Origin: Pomphorhynchus laevis
Lineage: Eukaryota > Acanthocephala > Palaeacanthocephala > Echinorhynchida > Pomphorhynchidae
Direction: 5' to 3'
DNA: 64,000 nt
NCBI GenBank assembly: GCA_012934845.2
Contig: WNNJ02002393.1
Location: forward strand, 1-64,000
Shown here: piece by piece, positions 38,370-50,175 of the stretch
Position numbering within the stretch: the stretch's first letter is position 1
Layout: every line of letters starts with the position of its first letter
Position numbers and translations under genes: made by a program
Notes under the pieces: model-generated
What the model was told of the DNA's origin: nothing
The model's input: only the letters and a program-made list of their open reading frames with translations
The model's database searches: none

Positions 38370-38800
38370 CTGAAAATTAATTTTAAGTTTAAATAAAGTT
38401 TTATATGCTATCTCTCATCATAGTAATAGTTAAGTTTTAGTTGGGTTGTCAAACGTTCAATAATTATGCAATCAATTATTTATTCGATCAATTAATTATT
38501 ATTAAATCAATAATAATTTATTATTATTTATTAATATTCAATCAATTGTTAATTGCGTTATTCCTAACGCAATTATTCCTGATACATTAAAAAATTGTCT
38601 TGGTAAATTCAAAAAATATACAAATTAAGAGTTAGATATAATTTGAAACATATTGGCTTTCATTTATCGTAAAAGTTACTCATTTTTTAAACATGCATCT
38701 TACTTGCATTTGTAAAAGACTGTTTCACGGCTTCATAATCTCCTTACGTTAAAAAAATGTCTCGGTGAATTAAAATATATAATATAAAACACAATCGAAT
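38370..38800. other. AT-rich region upstream of the UQCR10-like gene
   Basis: No ORF of interest. Repeated ATTAATTATTATTAAATCAATAATAATT-type strings (38,480-38,560) form imperfect palindromes. It could include the gene's upstream intron and promoter. Confidence 0.45.
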
Positions 38801-38809
38801 CATCAATGA

Positions 38810-39204
38810 ACGAATTAACAATGCCTAAGCAGAAGAAGAATACACTTTCGTTAAAGCAGCACACGATATTGAGCCAAAATCTGCAATCAAACAAAATCAT
38901 GATTTTGTTACTCTCGAAATTGGTTGTGACCAGCGGATTGTGAAATATGGACAATTGTGAATGTCTCTGAGTATTCGAGAAGTAAAATCAAAACGACGCC
39001 GTTATTATGTGGTTTCTGACAGGCTGCTAAATTAACAATACTATTCAACATCAAATAAAAGGATCGATCAACCAGTGCATCTATATCGCAAAATGTGATT
39101 AAACCTGTATTGGCGCCTTTAATACAAAACAGCCAGTCTCGTGATTTGTCTGCAGAATTGGATGCGCCCGCTTGTGTCTGCTTGGATACAGACAAGTTTA
39201 GACG
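38810..39204 (+). pseudogene. Decayed LINE ORF1 remnant related to LINE-B ORF1
   Basis: The plus-strand reading FVTLEIGCDQ ... KTTPLLCGF-QAAKLT corresponds to YTSFEVGCDF ... HFTCGFCTSVRLL of the LINE-B ORF1 zinc motif, followed by a stretch ending DAPACVCLDTDKFRR. Stops are frequent. At 39,205 it joins a LINE-B RT segment, so it may be the 5' relic of a related element. Confidence 0.5.
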
Positions 39205-40095
39205 AGTATATGCTCATGCACCCGCACATCGCATACACGATATAGGCATTTCTACCTCCCACTGTCTTTCTTCTATCTACAAACGTCTCTCCAATCTCCA
39301 TCTCATTCTAAACCCCGGAAAAAACCAAAATAATGTTGATCCTCCCCCGTAAACCAAACATATTTCCTTCCACTGTATATTTTGCCTCATCTTACATCCC
39401 CATAGTCTACAATCTCACTTTCTTAGGCTTCCATTTCGATGATCACATTTCCCTTAAACCCTTCGTCCGTGACAAGGTCCGCTCATCTAACTTAATTCTC
39501 CGTAACATCCGCCGTATCTGTTCCCTTATCGACTTCCGTTCTTGTATGTCTCTTCTTTCATCTCTTCTTTTCCCTAAAATCGATTACTGCCTTAGCCTTT
39601 TCGCCAATTCTCCAAAATCCATTATCCTACCCCTACAACGAATAATCAACACCGCCGTTCGAGTGCTCTTTCGCCTCCGTCGCTTCGACCACACATCCAC
39701 ATATTTTGCCCAACTCTCCTGGCCCACCATCCACATCCGCATCAAACTCCGCCTTCTTCTCGTTACCTTTCGTCTCATCGCTGTCGGCTCCCCATCGTTC
39801 ATCAACCTTCCTTTTTAGACGATACTCACCCCACCTCGCTATCGTTTCGTTCCTGTCATACCCTCTTACTCCACGTTCCTAATTACTCCAACAACTACGG
39901 TCTCCAATCCTTCCTCGTCGCCACCTCACTCGCCTGGAATCAACTCCCTCTCGACGTCCTCCGCGCCCCTTCTTTATCACATTCAAACACCTCATTCGTT
40001 CACACCTTATCGACACCTGATTCACAGTCTTGTTTTGTTGTGGTCATGTAAACGTGCGCTGGCACGCATTTGCAACGTTAAAATAGATTCTTTTT
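39205..40095 (+). pseudogene. LINE-B copy 3, 3' portion
   Basis: Starts at YAHAPAHRIHDIGIST just after RT motif C and continues to the 3' hairpin and TTAAAATAGATT near 40,085. The frames 39,095-39,352 and 39,333-39,818 contain FLGFHFDDHISLKPFVRDKV and LPLQRIINTAVRVLFRLRR. Frame changes occur near 39,325 and 39,815. Confidence 0.83.
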
Positions 40096-40099
40096 TATA

Positions 40100-40435
40100 T
40101 ACAATATGATAGTACAGCCCAAACAGGGCTGTGGTATCATCAGCGTATACCACTAGATGTTGATCGCGTTTAAATTTTTTGTAAAGTTCAATAGAGGCGG
40201 AAAGATACAAGATTGGAAAAAATTGGGAGCAAGATATAAGATTGGAGAAAATTGGGAGCATAGAAGAATAGATTTGTATACAACAATATTTCCACCCTGT
40301 TAACGATTCTCGCAGGCAACCCAAGGGACCTAAGAGAAGAGATAACAAAAGGAATGAAAATGCAGTCGAATGCAGCAGAAAAGTTAAGAAAAACAGCCAC
40401 AGCAAGTTGATGACTGTCGAAAGATCAAGAAGAGT
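40100..40435 (-). pseudogene. LINE-D RT fragment (Jockey/I-like)
   Basis: The minus strand, in two frames, has NFSAAFDCIFIPFVISSLRS (motif A region) and then LSASIELYKKFKRDQHLVVY followed by ADDTTAL (motif C). The second string recurs on the plus strand near 45,500 (ASIELYKK-FKRDQHLVVYA), which identifies the same family. A short tandem duplication of TTGGAAAAAATTGGGAGCA lies near 40,200-40,260. Confidence 0.65.
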
Positions 40436-40458
40436 CAATTATTTTTTTGTTCACAAAT

Positions 40459-40486
40459 TTTCAACCACTACTGCGGTCATCATCAG
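40459..40486 (-). ncRNA. Hammerhead-like core downstream of canonical PLE (degenerate)
   Basis: The minus strand reads CTGATGA-T-GACC-GCAGTAGT-GGTT-GAAA, i.e. CTGATGA, an extra T, a four-pair stem II and GAAA, about 70 bp after the PLE stop codon. Canonical PLEs carry hammerheads in their pseudo-LTRs, so the place fits. The cleavage triplet and stem III are not evident. Confidence 0.5.
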
Positions 40487-40556
40487 GAAAACGTCATTAC
40501 ACACGTTACAACAACCATATATAGCAAAACAAAACCTGGAAGAAACATATCGGAAG

Positions 40557-42620
40557 TTAATCTGGAAAAATAAATTTGCCATTTGTAATCAAGTGGGTAG
40601 GCACATCCGGTTTATTACCCTCGAAGTTGTTGTCGGGATCAAGGTAACGCAATATGATAGCCTCTTTTATTTGCGTTGTAGACTTATCACTTTCGTGGGC
40701 AATAATTTCTGCACCGGCAAAATTTATGTCATGGCCGTTGGCGGCAGAGTGATTCCAAACTGCTGAGCTGATATGTCCAAGACGTAGTGCCCGCTTGTGA
40801 CCCAATAAACGAACAGCAAGTTTTTCACCTGTTTGTCCTACGTAATGAGCCGCGCAATCATTACACGGTATACGGTAGATCCCTCCAATCTTTTCATATT
40901 TTGGTATTATTTTGAATAAACCAGACATAACAGGTCTACGCTTACAAAATACTGTACTGTGAGAACCAGTGTTTCTAATTGATAGCCTTAACGCGTGTTG
41001 GAGACGATTAAATGCATGATCGTTCCAAAACGGAAAATTTAAATATTTTGTTACAGGCTTTACATAGTCGTTTAGTGCTTTATTATGAATCTCTTTTGCT
41101 GCGTTATGACTGCGCTTAATAGCCCATAAAGGATATCCCGAATCGAATAGAGACTGTCGTATTTGCTCGTATTCTAATTTCAGATCATTCTCTGTAAAAC
41201 AGTATCTATGCATGCACAGGAATAGCGAACGAGCAGCAGATATCTTATACCTCATTGGGCAGATCGATGTCCATGGCGTGGTCATGTTAATGACACCTTC
41301 CTTCCTAAACACATTAGTCTTAGTAATGCTACTATCTTCACGCAAACATTGTACGTTTAGGAAGGAAATAGCATCGTCCTTTTCAGCACAAATGTTCCAC
41401 TTTATTCGAGTATCCAAATTATCTAACATATTGAAGACTTTTACAACCACAGGATTATTGATACTCATGAATACGTCATCAACGTATCTGCCCCAATAGA
41501 CTAATCCTTTTATATGGAAATACACATTTGCTTCAATTTTTCGCATAAATAAATCGGCTAGAGTAGGACCTAACGGGGAGCCCATTGCAACTCCATCTAC
41601 TTGCACATACAATTCGTTGTTGAAAGGGAATATGGATTCAGTTGTACATACGTGAAGTAAATGTTGCCATTCGTTCAGTGTTAACGTCCATCGTTTACAT
41701 TTCTGACTTAGGAGGAGTGCAGCGTCAACAATTGTTTCATGAACTGGAACATTCGTGAAGAGGTCGCAAACGTCAGCAGTAAAAAACTTGACATTTAGTG
41801 TGTTCATTTTCCGCATATGTAACACAAACTCATGGCCATTTTTATTGTTGAATGTGACGAACCCATAGAGTATCTTAAGCACTGGTTTATCATCTTTGCC
41901 AGACGGTGAGCGTGTGAAGTGTAACTGGCGATTACGGGTCTTACAAACCTTCCAGCTTTATGGGTTTTTGGTAACAGGTACATAAAGCCAGGGGCGCTAT
42001 GTTTAGAACGAATGTTCCAATAATCAGCGGTCGGAATTACTCCACGACGGTTTAGTTGCAAGAGCGTAGCGTTGAGACACTTCTCCTTTTTTAATGTATG
42101 GTCACGCTCTAACTTCATAAATTTGGTCGTGTTTGATAAAATATCAAGACCAAACTTGATGTAGTCACATCTGTTAAGAACGACCAAGTTATTGCCTTTG
42201 TCTGCTTTGCAAATAGCCAATGTTTCATCATTCCATAGCGTCTTCAGTGCAAATGCTGACAACGCTTGGAGGGCAGACCTATGTGAGCGATCGTCATGTA
42301 GTAGGAAATCGTTAATGCGACTTATATGCGTTTTGTACCCAGCAATGGCGAACATAACGTTCGCCCACATAGGTTTGCTTACTTTTAAATGAAGTCTGCT
42401 TACACAATAAGTTGATGACTGTTATCCTGACAAAACTGATGCACTTCACCTATTGCAGTATGAACCAAGCGATCTTTTACGTATCCATGAAAACCTGGTT
42501 GGATTAAATTTCGTGTTATTAGATAGTCGCGGATTTTACACGCAAACGCTTTTTCGAAATGGAGATGAGGAAGTTTTGAATCAAGATAGGTCGCAGATCT
42601 TTAGGACATGAAATCGATTT
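40557..42620 (-). pseudogene. Canonical Penelope-like element: RT + C-terminal GIY-YIG endonuclease
   Basis: In the minus sense coding starts near 42,600 (HFEKAFACKIRDYLITRNL, PGFHGYVKDRLV), with stops near 42,400. The frame 42,370-41,804 has ICKADKGNNLVVLNR and MYLLPKTHKAGRFVRPVIAS. After a frame change near 41,880 the frame 41,882-40,557 has motif A (FTADVCDLFTNVP), motif B (GVAMGSPLGPTLADLFM), motif C (GRYVDDVF), FLNV and then the endonuclease: GGIYRIPCNDCAAHYVGQTG, RLLGHK, HSAANGHDINF and KEAIILRYLD. The GIY...YVG, Arg, His and Glu positions and the CxxC...H pair are present. This is a fairly young EN+ PLE with few lesions. PLEs insert by target-primed reverse transcription with the GIY-YIG nick. 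Confidence 0.85.
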
Positions 42621-43229
42621 TTTGGTATAAAAACACGACGGCTGATATTAATGCTAGCAACATCGGACGGAGAGGCTAGTTGCATTGTGATTACAACCTC
42701 CTTTCTCTGACTATCTGTTAAAAGCTGACAGGCCCGAGTGGCTCATGGTATTTGGAGGTGCCTGGAAGTGGTCCTCAGGAGCTTAGGATATCTGTTACAG
42801 AAAAGTCTCTGCTCCTGAGGTCACACCAAGTCGGATTGGTTGAGGCGATTTAGTGGTTCCATAATTATGTAGGGATATTGACTCCTCCAAAACTTTGTCT
42901 AGGCCCATGCTACCGATCCACACATGGCTCTATTCTTCCATGATACAAACTTCTCCTTCTTGAATATTTTTTAAAAGGAAGAGTGAGAAGGGTTAAGGCG
43001 AGCTATGCTCACCCTATCCCTGCTCAGCTGGAACCTATATCTGGTTCCAGTATTCATTCGAGAGAGCATGTCTGGCGGAAATTGATAGATTGGAAAGGTG
43101 TACCATTTTAGCTAGGATCTTGAGTTTTGTTGGAGTGTAGTTGTATATGCGACCTTCTTAGGTAGTCGAAAGGATTGCGGTAGCTTGCGATGAGAGGTAG
43201 GAATTAAATTCGGTAAAGCTCTCATTAAC
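42621..43229. other. No gene recognised
   Basis: Moderate GC content with no long ORF. A palindromic segment (CTGGAACC...GGTTCCAG near 43,028-43,052) is visible. It could be the PLE 5' region and the decayed middle of LINE-D. Confidence 0.4.
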
Positions 43230-45292
43230 AATTATGGGGAAGAGTTGAATAAATGCCTGAAAGATACCCACAATGATGGGGTCAAAGTATTATCTTCTCT
43301 TAACAACGTATCTTCGTCTATTCGCCAACGAATTAGGTCATTAGAGGTTGTCTGTTTTTGGCGCGACTGCTCAGTACAGTTGAGTTTCAACAACCACATT
43401 ATATGTAGCAGTAATATGTCGAGGAGAGAATGAGTTCTAGAGCAATGAAAGGTGGGGGAAGATGGTTTGTGAATAAGGTAGTAGTTCATGTTCCTGCGGA
43501 TTGATGCGTCAATCTAACGACCAGTTATGTCGTTGAAGTCACCAAGTAACATGTCATAACCACTACCCAATATACAATCCAGGATGTCACGGTTCTTGTG
43601 AATTTATCCTGGCCGGATATAGATATTGGCTATGCTGATGCGTTTACCATTTTTACAGAGTGATATAACTAAACAAGACAGGGCTGGACAAGAATAGTTT
43701 AGTAAGTGGGATGATCTTAAGGATCAATTTACTAAGGTTAAAAGACTTGAGATGAAGATAAGTTAGGTGGGATTATGTACGGAGTATAGTGGGAATTAAT
43801 GTGCTTTGGAATAAATTGAGTAATGTCTGGGGGAGACGGATAGACCGCGTCTCCTGAAGGACTATAACATCTGCATCTCTACCGGATAGAAGTCTAAGGC
43901 AGAAGCATCTCCCGAATTCCACTAAAGGATATTCAGTGAAAAAGGCTCTTGAATACTTTGCATTGTGTTAAGGTAGCTGGAGTGGGATGATTCTCCCTAG
44001 TCGGAACAGGAGGTGAGAAGTTTCCCTTTTAAGAAGGTTTCCCTTCTCACACACAGCTGGACTAGGTTGGGACACTAATCACACTAGGTTGATACACTTA
44101 CCCACGGGCAATATATTTTTTCACTAGTCGGCCGCGTTTGCTAGTCTCCAAAGGTTTGTTTGCTGTTTGGATATCTTAAACAGATGCAATGTCTTGGAAG
44201 AAGGCATATGTTTCTTAGAGGAGGATGTGGATCTTCTTTTAGAATCAATATTAGAATGACTTGATTTAGTTCTCCTCTTGGAAGACATGGCAACCGGAAG
44301 AGAGACTATTGTCGAGTGTGTATTTGTCGTTAAATGGGCAATCGTCGATTGACTTGATCGTGTTGTTTTTTCTTAAAGCGATATAAAGAAACTAAACATC
44401 TCGTCCATATTTATTCCTGATGAGCTACACTCCGTATTTGTCCTAGCGGGGGTGGAGATTGCACGTTCTTCTTAATTGAATGTCTACTCAAGTAATATTT
44501 GAAATAGAGCATTTTCTTAACCTAGAAGGGTGTTTGAGTCCACAGTTAGCACATCTGGGAGCAAGCTTGCACTGTGCGACATGATCTACATCATCCGATC
44601 CACATACACCACAAGTCATTTTTCTTCCACAAGTTAAGCTCCAGTGCTCTCATATGTGATAAGTATTACAGTTTGGAAACGTGACGTTGTCTGTGCTTGC
44701 CACTGTGAAATTTAGGTTGTAAACCATAAACGGATTGCATGAGGAGTTTGATAGGATATAAACGTTGTTCTCCTTAGTGTTCGCAAATGCAATGGGGAGA
44801 TTTTGATCTTCTCTATTATTAATAAATGGAATATTATGTAGAGAATAGCGTTTTTTCAGCTCTTCTAAGTCATCTTTTGTAAGATCAGAAGTATATTCGT
44901 TATCTTTACAAATACCATAATTGGTGTTTAATACCAGTGTTCCTTTGTTGGAACAATTTTCTTTAAAGAATTGAGTGTAGGAAATTGCTATGTTAGAAGA
45001 AACAAAGGAAATTCTAGTTATTATTCATTACTTTGGCGGAATTAATCATGATTATGTTAGGTTGTAAGCTTATAAACTTCCTCAAGAATTCATTAAAGTA
45101 TAAGTTTTTCTGTATTGTAATAGAAGGGGTGACGTTCACTGGGTTAACTAGTGTTTTTATTAAAGGAAGCTCCTACATTTTACGATTAAGAACAGTTAAG
45201 TCACTAACCTTTATTCAAGAAGATCCAGTTGTAATTGTTGATTTAAGTGTTTTTTCGTAGACCTTTGAAGCTCCGGAACGTTCGTTGCACAG
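43230..45292 (-). pseudogene. LINE-D 5' part: ORF1 with CCHC knuckles and endonuclease, decayed
   Basis: The minus strand from about 45,260 shows an ORF1 frame: DLTKDDLEELKKRYSLHNIP, NNVYILSNSSCNPFMVYNL and zinc knuckles with CGRKMTCGVCGSDDVDHVAQ then CKLAPRCANCGLKHPSRLRK (44,500-44,680). This is like the Gag-type ORF1 of Jockey/I-group LINEs. Further on, 43,660-43,400 has ANIYIRPG, LLGDFNDITGR and PSSPTFH...THSLLDI of an APE endonuclease. Stops are frequent. The 5' end at 45,249-45,292 faces an inverted copy at 45,368-45,412. Confidence 0.7.
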
Positions 45293-45367
45293 CATTTTTT
45301 CGTTCAAAAACAAAACTGAATCCAGAGTATTACATCAAAGCGATATATAAAATGGTGATTTAGTGAA

Positions 45368-46150
45368 AAAATGTGCAACAAACGTTTCGTCCTTCAAAGG
45401 ACTACGAAAAAAAAGTCAATTCAACGATTACAACATCAGTTCTACCCTATTACATGTATGTCTCCAGGTTCCCCACTTTCTCCAATCTTGTATCTTACTG
45501 CCTCCATTGAACTTTACAAAAAAATTTAAACGCGATCAACATCTAGTTGTATACGCTCATGATATCACAGCCCTGTGCTCAGAAGGTAGGCGCAGAGATG
45601 TAGTCTCGGACAACAGTAGTTTATTTTTAAGATTAAAAGTTCAGTTACCCTCATTCAATCTTATTTTAAACTCCAACAAATCGCAGGTGGTCATCTTTCA
45701 TGGCGCCCCTGTTACCAAAAAGGAGCTTAAGAGACTAGCACTCTCCGCACTCTTATCCATTTTGCAGCCTCAACCACTCCATCTTTACGAGTCGAGTAAA
45801 ATATCTGGGGTTCACCATTACTGTGAATTGGTCCGCGAAAGCTGATCTGGATAGACTCAAACGTATCCTAAAGAAAGCTAGGTGGCCCTGAAACGCGCTC
45901 AGCATCTGTTATTGAATGGGTCAAGAGCGTCCCTGGGGTACTTGGGCTATATCGGGATTAGTCTTCTTTTCAAGAGGACGTCCCAAGATTAAATACTAAG
46001 GTTTCTCAAGCTCCTCATCTCGAGATTACCGAGCATAGTCCGCATCGATTGGATTTTTCGTGGGGGAGGGGATGATATGCCCCGGGTGGTTCAGTCGGAA
46101 TGCAGCATGTTGTATTGGCTGGAGGGCTCAGATCCATGTTTTACCTGAGG
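45368..46150 (+). pseudogene. LINE-D plus-strand part: 5' leader joined to RT C-terminus
   Basis: After the inverted repeat of the 5' leader (TGTGCAACAAACGTTTCGTC...), the sequence jumps to RT coding: SPLSPILYLTASIEL, KKFKRDQHLVVYA then HDITALCSEG (motif C region), LNSNKSQVVIFHG, GFTITVNWSAKADLDRLKRI and ISRLPSIVRIDWIF. It is broken by several frame changes. With the antisense 5' part at its left it forms a head-to-head arrangement. Confidence 0.65.
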
Positions 46151-46239
46151 CCGTGACAGTGTGAAGACTCTACTATCGACTTGTCTGACTTTCTTTGTTG
46201 ATTCTCTGTTTTATTTAAATAAACTTGTTTAGTGGCTAT

Positions 46240-47107
46240 ATAGTTATTTAACAAAATCTTAATTATTATAAGTAAATATTAAAATTGTAAAAACGATTTT
46301 TGAAGCTCTACACCCTCAAGCGGCTGATTGGTATGAGGATGTATTGTTATCAGATTGTTATGATATGAAATCATCAGATTGTACCTTTTGTATAACTTTA
46401 TTTATAGATATTATTAAATAAAGCCGTTCTAACGTTGCTTATTTATTACAATTCATTCAATAATATTGGTTCATCGAGATGGAGAAACTATTGATGCCTT
46501 CAGTATTAAATATAACTATCGACAGTCCTAATGTTCTCAAGAGGAGTGGATACACTGTAAGCGACGCCTTGACAGTTTTATTGCTCTACAAGTATGGCTC
46601 AATGACGAATCTAAGCTACCATTACTTGTCAATCTCATCTCGAAGAAATTATTCGGATTTATCAAAGCGTGTACTTCATATGAAGAGGCTGTAAATATCT
46701 TGAATAAAGCATTCATAAAGCCTGTAAATATTCTATTCGCACGTTACCAACTTCATGCTTGCCGACAAGAACCGACAATGACTTTAGATCAGTATCTCCG
46801 AATGCTTGGCGATTTCGCTAATCTATGCGATTTTCAACCTATGGATTCTTCTTCAAATCGTAATGCACATATTACAGATTCTTTTATTCAAGGACTTCAC
46901 AATAGTTACATTAGACAACGTCTCCTTGAATCTCGAGTAACTGATCTTGACAAACTAGTGACGATTGCCAAATCACTCGACGCAGCTCAACAACATGCCG
47001 CGATAATATCATCCGCAGAAACATCAAGTCTTGCATTTACTCAGGTCAGTCTGGTTGATAAATCATGTGAAGAGCACAAAAAAATTAACAGCTTCAACAC
47101 ACAAGAT
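46240..47107 (+). mobile_element. Ty3/gypsy-like fossil, left part (gag region)
   Basis: A decayed Gag-like region with the capsid-type pattern of Ty3/gypsy elements (for example the LDQYLRMLGDFANLCDF segment). It is broken, and it is separated from its right part (48,518-50,175) by a LINE-B insertion. No LTR was recognised on this side. The degree of decay suggests considerable age. Confidence 0.65.
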
Positions 47108-48517
47108 TGATCCCTTCCTTAATAGCTATCGCCCCATTTCACTACTCCCTACTCTTTCTAAGCTCTTAGAACGCCTTATCTTAATACAAATCAACGCTTA
47201 TCTCTCCTCATCCAATCTGTACCCTCCTTTCCAATCCGCTTTCCGCTCTAATCACTCGACAGAAATCGCATGCATAAAAGTGTACAACGACTTACTCATT
47301 TCTCGAGACAAGGCTCTATATAGTGTTCTCATCTCCCTCGACCTCTCCTCCGCATTCGACATTGTCGACCACTCCGTCCTCCTTTCTCGCCTTCGTTATG
47401 ATTACGGCTTTTCTTCCTCCTCCGTAGCATGGTTCGCCTCATATCTATCCGACCGTTCCTTTCGCGTCTGTTCTAATTCATCATCCTTCCCTCCCATCCC
47501 TATTTTTTGCGGGGTCCCACAAGGTACATTCATAGGTCCCCTGCTTTTCTCTCTTCTGCTTGGCGATCTCTCTCGTTTATCAAACCTTACTCCTTTAACG
47601 TCATGCAATACGCCGATGACATTCTAATCTATGCTCATGCACCCGCACATCTCACACACGATATCGTCATTTCTGCCTCCAACTGTCTTTCTTCTATCTG
47701 CAAACGTCTCTCCAATCTCCATCTCGTTCTAAACCCTGAAAAGTCCAAAATAATGTGGATCCTCCCCCGTAAACCAAACATATCTCATCCCACTGTATAT
47801 TTTGCCTCATCGATCATCCCCATAGTCCACAATCTCACTTTTTTAGGCTTCCATTTCGATGATCACCTTTCCCTTAAACCCTTCGTCCGTGACAAGGTCC
47901 GCTCATCTAACTTAATTCTCCGTGACATCCGTCGTATCCGCCCCCTTATCGACTTCCGTTCTTGTATGTCTCTTCTTTCATCGCTTCTTTTCCCTAAAAT
48001 CGATTACTGCCTCAGCCTTTTCGCCAATTCTCCAAAATCCATCATCCTACCCCTACAACGAATAATCAACACCGCCGTTCGAGTGCTCTTTCGTCTCCGT
48101 CGCTTCGACCACACATCCACATATTTTGCCCAACTCTCCTGGCCCACCATCCACATCCGCATCAAACTCCGCCTTCTTCTCGTTACTTTTCGTCTCATCG
48201 CTGTCGGCTCCCCATCGTTCATCAACCTTCCTTTCTTAGACGATACTCGCCCCACCTCGCTATCGCTTCGTTCCTGTCATACCCTCTTACTCCACGTTCC
48301 TAATTACTCCAACAACTACGGTCTCCGATCCTTCCTCGTCGCCGCCTCACTCGCCTGGAATCAACTCCCTCTCGACGTCCGCCGCGCCCCCTCCTTTATC
48401 ACATTCAAACACCTCCTCCGTTCACACCTTCTCGACACCTGATTTACAGTTTTGTTTTGTTGTGGTCATGTAAGCGTGCGCTGGCACGCATTTGCCACGT
48501 TAAAATAAATCCTTTTT
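47108..48517 (+). pseudogene. LINE-B copy 4, inserted in the gypsy-like fossil
   Basis: Begins near the RT N-terminus (SYRPISLLPTLSKLLERL) and continues through motif A (SLDLSSAFDIVDH), motif B (GVPQGTFIGPLLFS), motif C (MQYADDILIYAH) and the C-terminus to the 3' hairpin and TTAAAATAAATCC tail at 48,517. The frames 47,031-47,627 and 47,507-48,442 overlap, with one frameshift near 47,575 (one base less than copy 1). Motif B has GTFIGP instead of GSVLGP. It is otherwise very similar to copy 1, so it is much younger than its host element. Confidence 0.87.
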
Positions 48518-50175
48518 TTGCACTGAAAACAAATAAACGAACACGCTTCTCTCAAAGTCAAAAACGTTGTATATTTTGTGGGGGATCGTACTATCTTCAA
48601 TTAAATTGTCCAGCTCGGAATTCAACTTGCCATTCATGTGGTAAAAGCGGTCATTTTGCAAACGTTTGTCGCTCTCGTAGTTTTAAGAATATTCCGTCAA
48701 CATCCGCTGCTCTATATTGCGCATCTCTATTCAACCAAAGTCAAACGTATCAGAAAGTTTTGATAGATAACAAATCGTTTCAATCACTTCTGAATACGGA
48801 GAGTTCATTTTTTCTCCTTCACCGATATATTAATTTCAATTTCGCTGGTCCGAACCCTGGTTTATCTTTAGCATCTTTACAAACTGCTCCAGTCATGGAT
48901 ATTAAGCCGTTGACGTTATTCCCAGGTATCGACAAAACAATTCGTCCGATATGTACTAAATCACGTCGACATACACCGAAAAATTCTCGATTTATCAGGC
49001 AAGAAATCGATAGACTCCTCAAACAAGGAATTATTGAAAAGAGTAGATCACCATGGAGAGCTCAAGTTCTAGTGGTGGCAAACAACGGACGAAAGCCAAG
49101 AATGGTCGTAGATTACTCATGTACTATCAATCGTCACACGTCACTGGATGCCTATCCTATTCCAAGAATGGACTCCATGATCTCCGATATTGCTTCATAC
49201 TCGGAATATACAACCGTTGACCTATCCTAAGCTTATTACCAAATACTTTTGTTGATTCAAGATGGTACATACACTGCTTTCGAAGCAGATGGGAATTTAT
49301 ATCAGTACCGCAGAATCCATTTTGGACTAACCAACGCTGTATGCGTTTTTCAGCGTATAATTAACCAATTAATCAAGAATAACAATTTAGCCGGTGTCTA
49401 TGCCTACTTAGACGACATAATTATTTACGGGCGAAGCTTTGAGGAACACGATGAACGGTATTAAAAATTTTGTGAAGTTGCAAAGAGAGTGAGTCTCACG
49501 TTAGCCATGGAGAAAACAAAATATCGCCAAAACATGTTGAATTTCTTGGGATATCAACTATCGAAAGGTACTATTTAACCGGATCCCAATCGTGTCAAGC
49601 CACTTATCAATTTCCCATTCCTACAGATAGAAAATCTATGCAGCGTCTAACGGGTCTCCTTGCATATTATTCTAAATGGATACCTTCGTTTTCGCGAAAA
49701 ATTAGACCTTTGCTCGATTGTGATACATATCCGCCTTCAAGTGATGTTAACAAAGCTATTGATGACTTGAAGAATGAAATTTCTGAGGCAACTCTAACAG
49801 CGTATACTCACGATCTTCCTTTGACCGTAGAGACTGATGCATCATATTCGTCGATAGGTGCTGTTCTGAGCCAAGCATCAAAGCCGATTGCGTTTTTTTC
49901 ACAAACCCTACCAAAAACTGCGTTACATCAGTCCAGCATTGAAAAAGAGGCCCATGCCATTGTAAATAGCATTCAATATTGGAAGCATTATTTACTTGGT
50001 AAACCGTTCACTATCATAACAGATCAACGCTCTGTTTCTTTCATGTTTAGTAGAGCTCATTCGAGCAAGATCAAAAATGATAAAGTGGCTCGATGGCGAC
50101 TTGAATTAATCTTACTAGCTTGTTTTCCAAAATTCTCGAAAAACTGGTCTCGAAGCATATTCGACTTCATTTAAA
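48518..50175 (+). mobile_element. Ty3/gypsy-like fossil, right part (zinc knuckle, RT, RNase H)
   Basis: Contains a CCHC zinc knuckle (CHSCGKSGHFANVC), a probable protease remnant, the RT (with AYLDDIIIYG) and the RNase H domain. No integrase and no LTR could be recognised; the right end is replaced by a LINE near 50,175. With the left part the element has roughly five breaks besides the LINE insertion, so it is an old, defective copy. Confidence 0.8.
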
